Made by a program: the position numbers and the translations under genes. 64,000 bases of DNA from Lachnospiraceae bacterium (GTDB lineage: Bacteria > Bacillota > Clostridia > Lachnospirales > Lachnospiraceae), in the NCBI GenBank assembly GCA_017525525.1, contig JAFXSQ010000055.1, positions 62,001-126,000 of the forward strand, read 5' to 3'. Below the pieces are notes generated by a model. The model ran no database searches. It had not been told where the DNA came from and saw only the letters and a program-made list of their open reading frames with translations. Each line of letters opens with the position of its first letter. Positions within the stretch are counted from its first letter, which is position 1. Positions 17,727 to 27,365 of this stretch are shown here, one piece after another.

Positions 17727-20700
17727 ATGAAGAGGAAAAAGAAGATAATTATTGCATTATTACTTGCATTTGTTATGGCATGCTCTTTGTTTACACCGGT
17801 TGGAAACGGTGTGCTTAAGGGTGTAGCCGGCATTGAAGCTACTGTTGAGGCTAAAGCTAAAACATCCGGTTATTATACCTATGAGGATTTTAACGGAGGA
17901 GTCCGCATCACCGGGTATAACGGCGCGGAAAACGATATCGTTGTTCCTTCGACTTTAGACGGCAAAAGTGTATTAAAGATAGACAGGAATGTATTCAAGG
18001 GAGACATAACAAGTCTGACTTTGCCAGACACTGTTCATACTCTTGAGTCTAATTTTGTTATCTCACCAAAGCTTAAGTCAATTACATTTCCGAAGAATGT
18101 AGAGAATATCTGGAATATCACACAGTGTCCAAATCTCAGCAATTATTATGTTGCTTCGGATAATCCTTATCTTAAGTCCATAGATGGTATGATCTACAGT
18201 AAGGACGAATCTGTTTTTTATATGTGTCCCATCACAAGGACCTCCGTGAAGATAAAGGACGGCGTCACAAGCATAGCCGGCTCAGCTTTTTATAATAACT
18301 CTAACTTAACCGAGGTATATATTCCGTCTTCCGTGAATTACATCGGAACTTACGCTTTTAAGCTTTGTACAAAGCTTAAGAGTGTTGTGGTTCCCGAAGG
18401 TGTGCAGAAGATAAGAGAAAGCTGCTTCCAAGGGTGTTACAGTCTTACAAGCGTCAGTCTTCCGAGTACGTTGAAGACTATAGAGATGTATGCATTTGAG
18501 GGCTGCGTTGATTTGGAGAGCATAGTAATTCCCGAAGGCACAACTTCGGTGCTTGATTATGCGTTCTGGAATTGTGTGAGTCTGAAGAATATCAGTTTTC
18601 CTGATTCGATTACATACATAGTTCGTGACTCTGTGAAGAATACTCTCTGGCTCGGTAATATGAGAAACGATTACCATGTTGTAACTGTCGGAACAATTGT
18701 AATCGACGGTCTTTATGCTACGGGAGTTGTGTTTATTCCGGAAGGCATTACCGAGATAAGAGACGGCGCATTTATGGATTCGGATATTACATCCGTTTCG
18801 CTTCCGGAGAGTTTGGAATATATAGATTCTTTCGCTTTTTACAGTAATGCCAATCTTAAATCAATCACTATACCCAAAGGTGTTAAACAGCTTGGTACAT
18901 ATGCGGTTGGCTACTATTCGGATAAAACAGATTACAAAGCATATAAGATTGATGGGTTTAAAATATATTGTTATAAGGATACTACTGGAGAAAAGTATGC
19001 GATAAACAACGGCTTTGACTATGTTCTTTTGGATGATTCGGAGGATCCGGGAATAACAGAGGATCCGGGAACGACAGAAAACCCGGGGACGACAGAAGAC
19101 CCGGGAACAACGGAAGATCCGGGGACAACAGAAGACCCGGGGACAACAGAAGACCCGGGAACAACGGAGGATCCAGGAACAACGGAGGATCCGGGAACTA
19201 CTGAAGAGCCTGTTAAGCCGGTAGAACCCGAAGAACCTAAGAATATATCCGATTCCAAGTTTAAGATCAGCCTGGCTCAGAAGAATTTTGTGTATGACAG
19301 CACCGAGAAGGAACCGGATGTCAGTATCAAGCTCGGAACCAAGAACCTGATATCGGGAACTGATTTTATTGTCAGCTACAGCAATAATGTTAACGCAGGT
19401 ACAGGCGTTGCAACCATAAAAGGAATAGGAAGCTACAAAGGCACTGTAAAGAAGAATTTCTATATTACAGAGAGAAACATCAAGGATGCGGTAATCACTC
19501 TCGGGACAAAGACCTATAAGTACGATGGAAAGGAAAAGAAGCCTTCTGTTACAGTAAAGGTTGGGACAGAAACATTAAAGAACAGCAGGGATTATACCGT
19601 TTCGTATACCAATAATGTTGCGGTAGGAACAGCAACCGTTACGGTTTCTGCAAAAGGGAATTATATTGGACTTAAATCGGCAAGCTTTACCATAACCAGG
19701 ACATCGGTAAAGGATACAAGCATTTCGCTTTCTGCAACATCCTATACCTATGACGGCAATGCCAAGAAGCCCGCCGTTACCGTAAAGCATGGAACGAAAA
19801 AGCTTATCAAGGATGCCGATTATACGGTGTTCTACAGTTCTAATACAAATGCCGGCACGGCTTATGTTACCGTTTCGGGTAAGGGCGATTATTCGGAATC
19901 CGTAAAGAAGAGCTTTACTATTAATCCTGCATCTATCGCTAAGGCTAAGGTAACACTGGATATCCAGTCATATTATTATGACGGACAGGCGAAGAAGCCG
20001 ATACCGACGGTTACACTCGGCAGTAAAACACTTTCATCCGGTACTGATTATTCGGTGTCTTATTCGGGAAATATAAAACCCGGAACTGCCACTGTGATCA
20101 TCACGGGCAAAGGAAACTATACCGGCACCGTTAAAACAAGCTTTAAGATCGAGGAAAAGCCGGTCGTAAAGCAGGATTTTGTGTGGGGAAAGGATAACTG
20201 GAACTTTACTAATTCGTATAATTATTTTGGTGAAACCAGATATATTGATCAGATCAGTTCAGACTATCTCAGTCTGCTCGAATCACAGTTTAGCGGAATT
20301 GAACATGATTGGGCGTTTGGCCGTGGCGGTTTAGCTTATGAGCCATGGGCTGGTTCTTGTTACGGGATGTCAGCCCTTGTTGTATTAGCAAAGAATAATG
20401 ATATTGTTCCGTATTCAACATATAAACCCGGTGCGAGCAGCTTGTATGAATTGAATTATCCGTTAGCTGATTCTAAGGTAAGTTCTCTTATTACATATTA
20501 TTTTATTCTTCAATGCAAGAGGTCTGTTCAGCAGGAATTTTTACGCTGCAAAAAGATGACGCATGAAGAAATATTAAAAAAGATTATGTCTGAAACCGAG
20601 GAACATAGTACGGTTCTGGTATGCTTTGGAAGTGATGTCGGCGGACATGCCGTGGTTGCCTACGGACATGAAAATGTTAATTATTCTTATGGCGGAAGAG

Positions 20701-22271
20701 TTTACGATCATAGAATTATGATATGGGATCCGAATCGTTCAAAGAGCCGGGATACCCACTGTGATATATATTTCAATTCAAATACCTATGATTGGATCAT
20801 TCCGTTCTATTATGATAGCATGGGCATGCATTCCGATAATGCAAGAGCATATATAGATATGGCATGTACGGACTATGATATAATAAATGACGGCGGATAT
20901 CATAAAGGCACTAATAAACAAACGGTATCTGATGATTTCATAGCAAGATTGGATGTTGATGAGATAGGTACTTCAAGGACTATCACAAAGATGGTAAGAA
21001 CAGATAACGGAAGCTATGTGAGGTCGGCAGATTTGAGTGATATACTTGAATCTTATACAGGTGCGCGAGGGACAGACGGCAGTAATTTCGGATATACGCT
21101 TTTTGATGCGGATTCCGCATATAAACTTACGCAGTCGTATCCTGAAAAAATGCATCTTCATATGAATTATGAGAACGCATACATATCAACCGAGCTTTCG
21201 GAAGGCAGCTCGTGTCTGTTTGATAAAAAAGGTTATGTCGTGGCAGAAGGAGATTCTACGGATTACAGGCTCTCAATCACTATGAATGAGTTATATCCTA
21301 CGGACTGGTTTACTGTTGCGGTGAGCGGGCAGGACGCGGATAAGGCCAGCTTTGAAGTTGTAAGCGGAGGATATGTTCTTGCTTCGGACAACCTGAATAA
21401 CGTTAAGGTAGAAGCAAATAACAAAGTGGATGAGGCCAGTACTACGTTCTCTACTGAATATCCTTCGGTATTTATCTATGAGATCGATAAGGATACCATA
21501 GGCATAAGAGTAGACACAGACAGTAACGGAACCTACGAAACCTTATTAAACACTAATGCAACAGATGTATCAAATGCTTCGGTTACGTTAAAGCAGAGTG
21601 TATATGCTTATGACGGCAGTGCCAAGACACCGGGCGTGGTTGTTAAGGTCGGATCAAGGACACTTGTTCAAGGTACGGATTACACCGTTTCGTATACCAA
21701 CAATGTCAAGGTCGGAACCGCAAGGGTTACCGTTACCGGAAAGGGAAGGTATTCAGGCTCAATCTCAAGAGTATTTAAGATCAGGAAAGCAAGCTTAAAG
21801 TACAGAGCTTATGTTCAGAAGAAATCCTGGACTGCATGGCAGGAGGCCTTATATACAACCTTAGGTACAGGCGGAACTGCGGGAAGCTATGATGATTTAA
21901 GAATGGAAACCATACAGCTTAAGCTTTCGGGAATAGAAGGTTATGTAAGCTACAGAGCTTATGTTCAGCGTGAGGCATGGACAAAGTGGGCGAGAACCGA
22001 CAAGAACGGCGCCTACGCCGGAACTAAGGGCAAGGGCTTAAGAGTTGAAGCTATACAGATGAAGCTCGCTGGAGATGTCGGCAAGGCATATGATATCTAC
22101 TACAGGTCATATTCGGATCATTTCGGATGGCTTGGCTGGGCAAAGAACGGTAATTCTTCCGGAACTGCGGGGTATGCCTATAAGCTTAAGGCGTTCCAGA
22201 TAAAGCTGTTACCCAAGGGCAGCACGGCACCGAGCGGAAGCGGAAAGAATGCATTTATCAAGAAGGGTTAA
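17727..22271 (+). CDS. Large secreted mosaic protein: LRR, YDG repeats, papain-like domain, ChW repeats
   Basis: A 1514-residue secreted protein. The ATG at 17727 is chosen because CGGAGG precedes it and the protein then begins with a signal peptide (about 1-43); the frame is open further upstream into proA. Order: BspA-type leucine-rich repeats (about 58-418, recurrent xIPxSVxxIxxxAFxxCxxL), nine EDPGT-like hexapeptide repeats (439-493), four YDG-type beta repeats (512-808), a domain at 815-1075 that looks like a papain-fold peptidase (Cys878 in GSCYGMSA, His974 in GGHAVVAYG, Asp1001 in IWDPNRS), an unrecognised region, a fifth YDG repeat, and three ChW repeats (from about 1357) with the GxxxW core. 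LRR and ChW regions suggest binding to host, carbohydrate or cell wall ligands. No LPxTG signal. The peptidase role is inferred from motif order only. Confidence 0.85.
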   Translation: MKRKKKIIIALLLAFVMACSLFTPVGNGVLKGVAGIEATVEAKAKTSGYYTYEDFNGGVRITGYNGAENDIVVPSTLDGKSVLKIDRNVFKGDITSLTLPDTVHTLESNFVISPKLKSITFPKNVENIWNITQCPNLSNYYVASDNPYLKSIDGMIYSKDESVFYMCPITRTSVKIKDGVTSIAGSAFYNNSNLTEVYIPSSVNYIGTYAFKLCTKLKSVVVPEGVQKIRESCFQGCYSLTSVSLPSTLKTIEMYAFEGCVDLESIVIPEGTTSVLDYAFWNCVSLKNISFPDSITYIVRDSVKNTLWLGNMRNDYHVVTVGTIVIDGLYATGVVFIPEGITEIRDGAFMDSDITSVSLPESLEYIDSFAFYSNANLKSITIPKGVKQLGTYAVGYYSDKTDYKAYKIDGFKIYCYKDTTGEKYAINNGFDYVLLDDSEDPGITEDPGTTENPGTTEDPGTTEDPGTTEDPGTTEDPGTTEDPGTTEDPGTTEEPVKPVEPEEPKNISDSKFKISLAQKNFVYDSTEKEPDVSIKLGTKNLISGTDFIVSYSNNVNAGTGVATIKGIGSYKGTVKKNFYITERNIKDAVITLGTKTYKYDGKEKKPSVTVKVGTETLKNSRDYTVSYTNNVAVGTATVTVSAKGNYIGLKSASFTITRTSVKDTSISLSATSYTYDGNAKKPAVTVKHGTKKLIKDADYTVFYSSNTNAGTAYVTVSGKGDYSESVKKSFTINPASIAKAKVTLDIQSYYYDGQAKKPIPTVTLGSKTLSSGTDYSVSYSGNIKPGTATVIITGKGNYTGTVKTSFKIEEKPVVKQDFVWGKDNWNFTNSYNYFGETRYIDQISSDYLSLLESQFSGIEHDWAFGRGGLAYEPWAGSCYGMSALVVLAKNNDIVPYSTYKPGASSLYELNYPLADSKVSSLITYYFILQCKRSVQQEFLRCKKMTHEEILKKIMSETEEHSTVLVCFGSDVGGHAVVAYGHENVNYSYGGRVYDHRIMIWDPNRSKSRDTHCDIYFNSNTYDWIIPFYYDSMGMHSDNARAYIDMACTDYDIINDGGYHKGTNKQTVSDDFIARLDVDEIGTSRTITKMVRTDNGSYVRSADLSDILESYTGARGTDGSNFGYTLFDADSAYKLTQSYPEKMHLHMNYENAYISTELSEGSSCLFDKKGYVVAEGDSTDYRLSITMNELYPTDWFTVAVSGQDADKASFEVVSGGYVLASDNLNNVKVEANNKVDEASTTFSTEYPSVFIYEIDKDTIGIRVDTDSNGTYETLLNTNATDVSNASVTLKQSVYAYDGSAKTPGVVVKVGSRTLVQGTDYTVSYTNNVKVGTARVTVTGKGRYSGSISRVFKIRKASLKYRAYVQKKSWTAWQEALYTTLGTGGTAGSYDDLRMETIQLKLSGIEGYVSYRAYVQREAWTKWARTDKNGAYAGTKGKGLRVEAIQMKLAGDVGKAYDIYYRSYSDHFGWLGWAKNGNSSGTAGYAYKLKAFQIKLLPKGSTAPSGSGKNAFIKKG
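19041..19208 (+). repeat. 18-bp minisatellite encoding TEDPGT
   Basis: Nine copies of an 18-bp unit code for a Thr-Glu-Asp-Pro-Gly-Thr linker between the leucine-rich and YDG domains. Third-base differences separate the copies, but several neighbours are nearly identical, so copy number is likely to vary between strains. The reverse strand gives a long collagen-like open frame, which is an artefact. Confidence 0.9.
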
Positions 22272-22288
22272 TGACTGGAGGATAAAAA

Positions 22289-25200
22289 ATGGGACATGAA
22301 TTATCGTTTAATATAAAAAATGCAAAAAGAAGGATAATGGCGTTTTTAGTAGCTTTTGTTATGGCGATTTCGGTTTGTGTTTTGTCACCGATAGGTAAAA
22401 TGACAACTGTGCATGCCGAAGAGGAAGAAGATGAAGAAGAAACTTATACATCTTCAAGTATATTATGGCGAGTTATAAAGGTCGAGGGAAAATACGGATA
22501 CTTGCTCGCTGACAGAGTTTTGGATTGTAAAAGATTCAATAAGGCAGGAGAAGAGTATAAATGGGACAATAGCTATCTTAAAACCTGGCTTAACGGTGAA
22601 TTCTACAATAGTGCATTCTCTGCTGAAGAAAAGAGTGTTATTGTTAAAGCGAGACCGGGTATCGGCAGTACGGAATACAGTAATGTATTTATCCCATCAG
22701 TAAGCGATATGCTGACGGAAGAATATGGTTTCAGCAGTAACAAAAACGAGAAATCCGAGTCCAGGGTTGCTCGTCCTACGAGCTACGCTGAGCATAACGG
22801 AACTTATGTAGAAAACTTTGGATGCGCATATTGGGTTCTTGAGGATGACGGAAGTGCGGCAACAATCAGGTATGATGGGTTGGGATATAATTATGGCTAC
22901 AGTCTTGATGACATAGGAGTGAGACCGCTTATAGTGGTAGACCTTACTTCACCCCTTGTAAAGCTTGATCATGAGGTATCTGCCGGCGGAAGCTCTTTTT
23001 CCGGCAACGGAGGCATATGCAATCCAAGGATAGAGAACGGAGAGACGATATGGAGTTGTGTGACTTTCGGATCGTATTTCCAGAATTCATCTGATGAATC
23101 TCTGATTGTTGTTATTATTCCCGATGATGTTTTTTTGGGGTATAAGATAGCTTTTATTTACTCTTCACTAACGAGTGATACTATTTCAATTACAGCATAT
23201 GAGAACGGGGATAAAAAAACGGGGACTGTCGTTGTTCCTGAGATCATAGATAATAAGAGGGTTGTTAAACTTGAATCAGACAGCATTAAAGCCTCGGGTG
23301 CAAACTCTATTATTCTTCCGGATAATTTACAGGTAATGGCTCCGAACTGCGTTGAAATTAGATATATGACGGAGGTAACCATACCTAAAAATGTTGAAGA
23401 GATTTCAAATTCATTTGCATTTTGTCCATCACTCGAAAACATCTATGTAAGTCCGGACAGTGAGTATCTCAAGTCGATAGACGGTGTGCTATATAATAAG
23501 AGCGGGACTGTGCTTTGCGATGTTCCGGCAAATAAGAGCTCGGTTGTCATTCCATCTACGGTAACGAAAATCGGTACGGAAGCATTTCTTAACTGTAAAT
23601 ATATTAAATCCGTTGAGATACCTTCAAGCGTTAAGGTAATCAATGATTATGCCTTCCTGAACACGGGACTAAAGTCGGTAACCATTCCTAAGTCAGTCAC
23701 GAATATAGGAAAGAATGCGTTTGGTTTTAACTGGAACAGAGATGTGAATTCTTTTTCTGCAGATTATGATTTTACCATAAACTGCTACAAGGGAACCGCA
23801 GGGGAAGCTTATGCCAAAGCAAACGGATTAAAATATGTTGTGCTTGATGCCGAACCGGAGGTTTATGCCATGTCGGATTGTACTATTAATCTCGGAGGAA
23901 CCTCTTATGTGTATGATGGCAGTTATAAAAGACCTGCGGTAACCGTAAAATACGGAAGTACAGCTTTATTCGAAAACACTGACTATACTCTTACCTACAG
24001 TGATAATCTAAATTCAGGAACGGGATATGTGACTATAACCGGAAAAGGACAGTATACGGGAAGTGTAAAAAAGAGCTTTACCATATCTAAGGCATCGCTT
24101 GCTTCGGCAGAATTAGTCATCAATCCGTCCTCGTATACTTATGACGGAAATGCCAAGCAGCCGGGAGTTTCGGTAAAAATCAACGGTAAAACATTGGTTA
24201 AAGATACGGATTATACGATTTCCTACAGTAATAACGTGAATGCCGGAACAAATGCCGGTGTTACGGTAACCGGAAAAGGAAACTATACCTCTTCTGTCAG
24301 CGGAAGCTTTGTGATAAATGCACAGTCTATTTCGGCGGCGGAAGTTAAACTGAGCAGTAACGAGTATACATATGACGGGACAGCCAAGCAGCCGGCGGTA
24401 ACAGTGACTTTATCGGGAAAAACACTGGTAAAGGACAGTGACTACACCGTTTCATACTCAAATAATATCAACGCCGGAACAGCTTCGGTAAAAATAACGG
24501 GTAAGGCAAATTACACCGGGGAAAAGACGGTTTCTTTTAGTATAAAAGAACAGGAAACTCCACCAAAAGAGTATAAGCAGATTAAAGACGCAAAGGTTAC
24601 CTTGTCTCAAACTGTATATGCCTATGACGGAAATGCAAAAAAGCCTACTGTTACGGTAACCTATAACGGTAAAAAGCTTGTCAAAGGCACCGATTACAAG
24701 ATGGCCTTTTCGAATAATACATATATCGGTACCGCAAAGGTAAAAATTACGGGAATAGGTGATTACACCGGAAGCATAACAAAAGGCTTCAAGATAAAAA
24801 GAGCTAACCTGACATACAGAGCATATCTTCAGAAAAAAGGCTGGCTTCCATGGGCAACCGCAGCGGATACAATAAGTAAAAATCCCGGAACTGCCGGCGG
24901 TAAGAATGATCTTAGGATGGAAACCATACAGATGCAGCTCTCGGGAATCGGTGGTTATGTGAGCTACAGGGCCTATGTTCAAAAGGAAGGTTGGACAGCT
25001 TGGGCGAGAACCGATAATAAGACCACTTACGCAGGTACAAAGGGTAAAAGTCTTAGGGTTGAGTCGATACAGATAAAGCCGACAGGAGAGATTGCGACTG
25101 CTTATGACCTGTATTACAGATCTTATTCGGACAGCTTTGGCTGGCTCGGATGGGCAAAAAACGGTGAAACCTCGGGTACAGCCGGATATTCTTACAAGCT

Positions 25201-25894
25201 AAGGGGCTTCCAGGTTATGCTTTACCCCAAAGGACATACAGCGCCGGCAGTCGGCAAAAATAAGCCATATATCAAGAAGGGCGGTTCAAGTACAAGCTCG
25301 GGAAGAAAAACAATCAATGCATCGTCTGTACCTGATTACAGTAAGGCGCAGTATATGATAAGTCATTTCCAAAGCTTTATTGATGAGGAGAGAACCTACG
25401 ATTACAAGAAAGTATTGTCAAACGAAAACATATTGAATGATGTTCTTGAAATGCCTTCTTTTCTCGGTATAGACAGCAATAATATTTTTAGCTTTGCGGT
25501 CAGCGTGAAGAAGGACTACGACATGGTTGATCCGCTTGGCAGGTTTCCCGAAGTAGGCGTGTGGCAGATATCCGAAAGCAATCTGAATTGGCTTTGCAAA
25601 AATGTGCTTAACATAAGCGATTCAGATTTGAGTAGCTTGAAGAGCAGTTTTTCTTCGCAGAAAGCTTATCTGTACGGTTCCGATTATTATGTTTTAATGC
25701 CGGCAACCGGCGCAACAAATTTTGCTACAGTAATCAACAAGATTGAAACCGACGGTACATACTACTATTTTGATTATGAACTGAAGGAGCCTGAAACAGG
25801 TATCAGGACAGGAAAATGCTTTGAAGCAGTCATGAAGCGCAAGACCTCGAACGGTAATTCCTACTGGAGTGTCTATTCGGTAACAAAGAAGTAA
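22289..25894 (+). CDS. Large secreted mosaic protein: DUF6273-like, LRR, YDG and ChW repeats
   Basis: A 1201-residue secreted protein, probably in one operon with the previous one (17-base gap, GGAGG before the ATG). A signal peptide ends near residue 44 (TVHAEE). Residues 45-235 resemble DUF6273 domains (ILWRVIKVEGKYGYLLADRVL, WLNGEFYNSAFS, GVRPLIVVDL), found in many clostridial surface proteins. A BspA-type leucine-rich stretch (about 330-500) follows, then four YDG-type repeats (528-836), three ChW repeats (838-1000), and a C-terminal region of about 195 residues that I do not recognise. The YDG and ChW parts are close relatives of those in the upstream protein, so the pair arose by duplication with exchange of the N-terminal and C-terminal modules. 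It lacks the papain-like domain. Confidence 0.85.
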   Translation: MGHELSFNIKNAKRRIMAFLVAFVMAISVCVLSPIGKMTTVHAEEEEDEEETYTSSSILWRVIKVEGKYGYLLADRVLDCKRFNKAGEEYKWDNSYLKTWLNGEFYNSAFSAEEKSVIVKARPGIGSTEYSNVFIPSVSDMLTEEYGFSSNKNEKSESRVARPTSYAEHNGTYVENFGCAYWVLEDDGSAATIRYDGLGYNYGYSLDDIGVRPLIVVDLTSPLVKLDHEVSAGGSSFSGNGGICNPRIENGETIWSCVTFGSYFQNSSDESLIVVIIPDDVFLGYKIAFIYSSLTSDTISITAYENGDKKTGTVVVPEIIDNKRVVKLESDSIKASGANSIILPDNLQVMAPNCVEIRYMTEVTIPKNVEEISNSFAFCPSLENIYVSPDSEYLKSIDGVLYNKSGTVLCDVPANKSSVVIPSTVTKIGTEAFLNCKYIKSVEIPSSVKVINDYAFLNTGLKSVTIPKSVTNIGKNAFGFNWNRDVNSFSADYDFTINCYKGTAGEAYAKANGLKYVVLDAEPEVYAMSDCTINLGGTSYVYDGSYKRPAVTVKYGSTALFENTDYTLTYSDNLNSGTGYVTITGKGQYTGSVKKSFTISKASLASAELVINPSSYTYDGNAKQPGVSVKINGKTLVKDTDYTISYSNNVNAGTNAGVTVTGKGNYTSSVSGSFVINAQSISAAEVKLSSNEYTYDGTAKQPAVTVTLSGKTLVKDSDYTVSYSNNINAGTASVKITGKANYTGEKTVSFSIKEQETPPKEYKQIKDAKVTLSQTVYAYDGNAKKPTVTVTYNGKKLVKGTDYKMAFSNNTYIGTAKVKITGIGDYTGSITKGFKIKRANLTYRAYLQKKGWLPWATAADTISKNPGTAGGKNDLRMETIQMQLSGIGGYVSYRAYVQKEGWTAWARTDNKTTYAGTKGKSLRVESIQIKPTGEIATAYDLYYRSYSDSFGWLGWAKNGETSGTAGYSYKLRGFQVMLYPKGHTAPAVGKNKPYIKKGGSSTSSGRKTINASSVPDYSKAQYMISHFQSFIDEERTYDYKKVLSNENILNDVLEMPSFLGIDSNNIFSFAVSVKKDYDMVDPLGRFPEVGVWQISESNLNWLCKNVLNISDSDLSSLKSSFSSQKAYLYGSDYYVLMPATGATNFATVINKIETDGTYYYFDYELKEPETGIRTGKCFEAVMKRKTSNGNSYWSVYSVTKK

Positions 25895-25943
25895 TCTGAT
25901 GAAGGAAAAGACTTAATCAGTTATGATATCTTTGTCAAAGAGC

Positions 25944-25972
25944 TTAACAAAAGTCGAAATAAAAGGTATAAC
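25944..25972 (+). promoter_or_regulatory. Promoter of the TPP riboswitch leader
   Basis: TTAACA at 25944-25949 and TATAAC at 25967-25972 are 17 bases apart. The expected start near 25979 lies a few bases before the first aptamer helix, which is the usual arrangement for a riboswitch leader. Confidence 0.5.
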
Positions 25973-25983
25973 ATCATAGTGAA

Positions 25984-26088
25984 TTCGGGAGTGCTCAATG
26001 AAGTTGGGCTGAGAGAGGACGCGTATCGTTCTTAATCCCCGGGGAAAACCGGTGCCTGATCCGGATAATGCCGGCGTAGGTAGAGACT
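25984..26088 (+). ncRNA. TPP riboswitch (thi box), no downstream gene
   Basis: The aptamer has the two hallmark blocks of the thiamine pyrophosphate riboswitch: GGCTGAGA at 26007-26014 and CCTGATCCGGATAATGCC followed by GGCGTAGG at 26055-26080. The 5' strand CGGGAG (25986-25991) can pair with CTCCCG in the 5' arm of the terminator that follows (26102-26107). This gives a plausible antiterminator that ligand binding would disrupt, as in OFF-type attenuators. Such elements sit before thiamine synthesis or transport genes. Here the terminator is followed after about 35 bases by the end of a convergent gene, and no plus-strand gene exists until 31215. Confidence 0.9.
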
Positions 26089-26100
26089 TAGCATTATTAT

Positions 26101-26135
26101 GCTCCCGTAGGTTTTTTGCTACGGGAGCTTTTTTT
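26101..26135 (+). terminator. Rho-independent terminator of the riboswitch leader
   Basis: A 10-bp perfect stem, GCTCCCGTAG with CTACGGGAGC, is separated by an eight-base loop and followed by seven T residues on the plus strand. It is the expression platform of the upstream riboswitch. On the minus strand the trailing T run is poor, so it mainly acts on plus-strand transcripts. Confidence 0.9.
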
Positions 26136-26168
26136 GTAAATAAGCGACTTCGTCTTCCCTAATCGGTT

Positions 26169-27365
26169 TTATTCCTCTATCGTTATTATATCCTTAAGAA
26201 TGTAATGAAACAGCGGATAAGAGCAATTCTCATTTTCTATGTAAGGTGTTGTTAAGCTTATGGTGTCGGAGGGATTATCGGGATCGACCCCGGTATAGTC
26301 GCCCTTGAACACGAAATCGTTCTTGTTATGTTTGAATTGTTCTATGGCCTTGTCCATGGCCGACTGAATATCGGGAGAAGCAACCTGGAGATTAAGATCC
26401 AGCATCTCTACCCAGCCGGCTTCAAAGCCGGCCGATACATCTGTGCCGTGTACACGACCGGATACTACATTCTCAATTTTTTTATTCTTCATTACCGCGT
26501 CGACGGCGGCGAGTATATAAGGCTCCCAGCACACCCTCGATGTAACTAACGAGGTGCCCGGAGCGACCTCGGACATACTCTGATTGAAGCCTATGAAGTA
26601 AACGGTTTTGCCGTTTGCGGCAGCTTCCTCGCAGGCGATGGCTGGTCCAATGGTGTCTGTGTGCTGGGTTATGATTACGCAGCCGGCATCAATCATCTTC
26701 TCAGCGTAGCTTTTTTCCAAAGCGTAGCTGCTCCAGGTTTTGGTATAGCAGACACGCATCACTGCCTGAGGCACTACGGAGCGTACACCCAGCAAGAATG
26801 CGGTATAGCCCGAAATCAATTCAGAGGTGGGGAATGCGGCTACAAAGCCTACGATGGCCTCGTTCTCGGTGATTATTCCATCCGAGATCATATGCTTTAT
26901 CTGTATTCCTGCGGCGATACCGCTTACGTATCTTGCCTGATAGGCTTCGCCCTTAAAGGTATGATAGTTATCCGGAACTGTCTGGTCACTCATATCCATG
27001 TAAGAGGTCTGGCAGAACTGTATGTCGGGGTACTCGGGAGCAAGAGTTCTTACGAGCTCACTGTAGCCGTTAAAGAAGATTATGTCACAACCACCGTCTG
27101 CTAAGTCTCTTAAGGGTTCCTCCATTTCGTCGTCAAGCACGTTGCTGCAGCTCACAATCTCGACCTTATCACCGTATTGTTTCTCCAAGGCATCCTTGGC
27201 GAGAGAGAAGTTATAGGTATATGGAGTGCTTTCGTCGTTGTCGTAGATAAAACCTATCTTAATGTGATCCTTTTTGGCGGAAGGATTAATTAGCTTGAAT
27301 AAGCCTATGAAACCGGCCAATACAACCAGACAGGTAAGAAGAGTTGCAATATATACCCGTTTCAT
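26169..27365 (-). CDS. BMP-family substrate-binding protein, N-terminally anchored
   Basis: A 398-residue protein of the BMP/PnrA family of periplasmic-type binding proteins, many of which bind purine nucleosides. A hydrophobic segment (residues 5-26) is a signal or membrane anchor; there is no lipobox Cys. The mature domain starts with HIKIGFIYDNDES and shows family features such as GEAYQARYVSGIAAG, IVGFVAAFPTSEL, FLLGVRSVVP and QHTDTIGPA. The start overlaps the stop of the upstream HD-GYP receptor gene by one base (TAATG), so the two are translated together. This suggests the protein delivers a ligand to that receptor's extracytoplasmic or membrane part; no ABC transporter genes are nearby. 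Confidence 0.85.
   Translation of the reverse strand: MKRVYIATLLTCLVVLAGFIGLFKLINPSAKKDHIKIGFIYDNDESTPYTYNFSLAKDALEKQYGDKVEIVSCSNVLDDEMEEPLRDLADGGCDIIFFNGYSELVRTLAPEYPDIQFCQTSYMDMSDQTVPDNYHTFKGEAYQARYVSGIAAGIQIKHMISDGIITENEAIVGFVAAFPTSELISGYTAFLLGVRSVVPQAVMRVCYTKTWSSYALEKSYAEKMIDAGCVIITQHTDTIGPAIACEEAAANGKTVYFIGFNQSMSEVAPGTSLVTSRVCWEPYILAAVDAVMKNKKIENVVSGRVHGTDVSAGFEAGWVEMLDLNLQVASPDIQSAMDKAIEQFKHNKNDFVFKGDYTGVDPDNPSDTISLTTPYIENENCSYPLFHYILKDIITIEE

Noticed and set aside
19019..19258. Minus-strand open frame with a collagen-like GSSVVP repeat
   Set aside because: It is the antisense of the TEDPGT minisatellite, with no start signal; the plus-strand gene explains it.
26101..26168. TPP riboswitch as regulator of the BMP-family gene
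   Set aside because: The gene is on the opposite strand and convergent, so the riboswitch cannot control its initiation.
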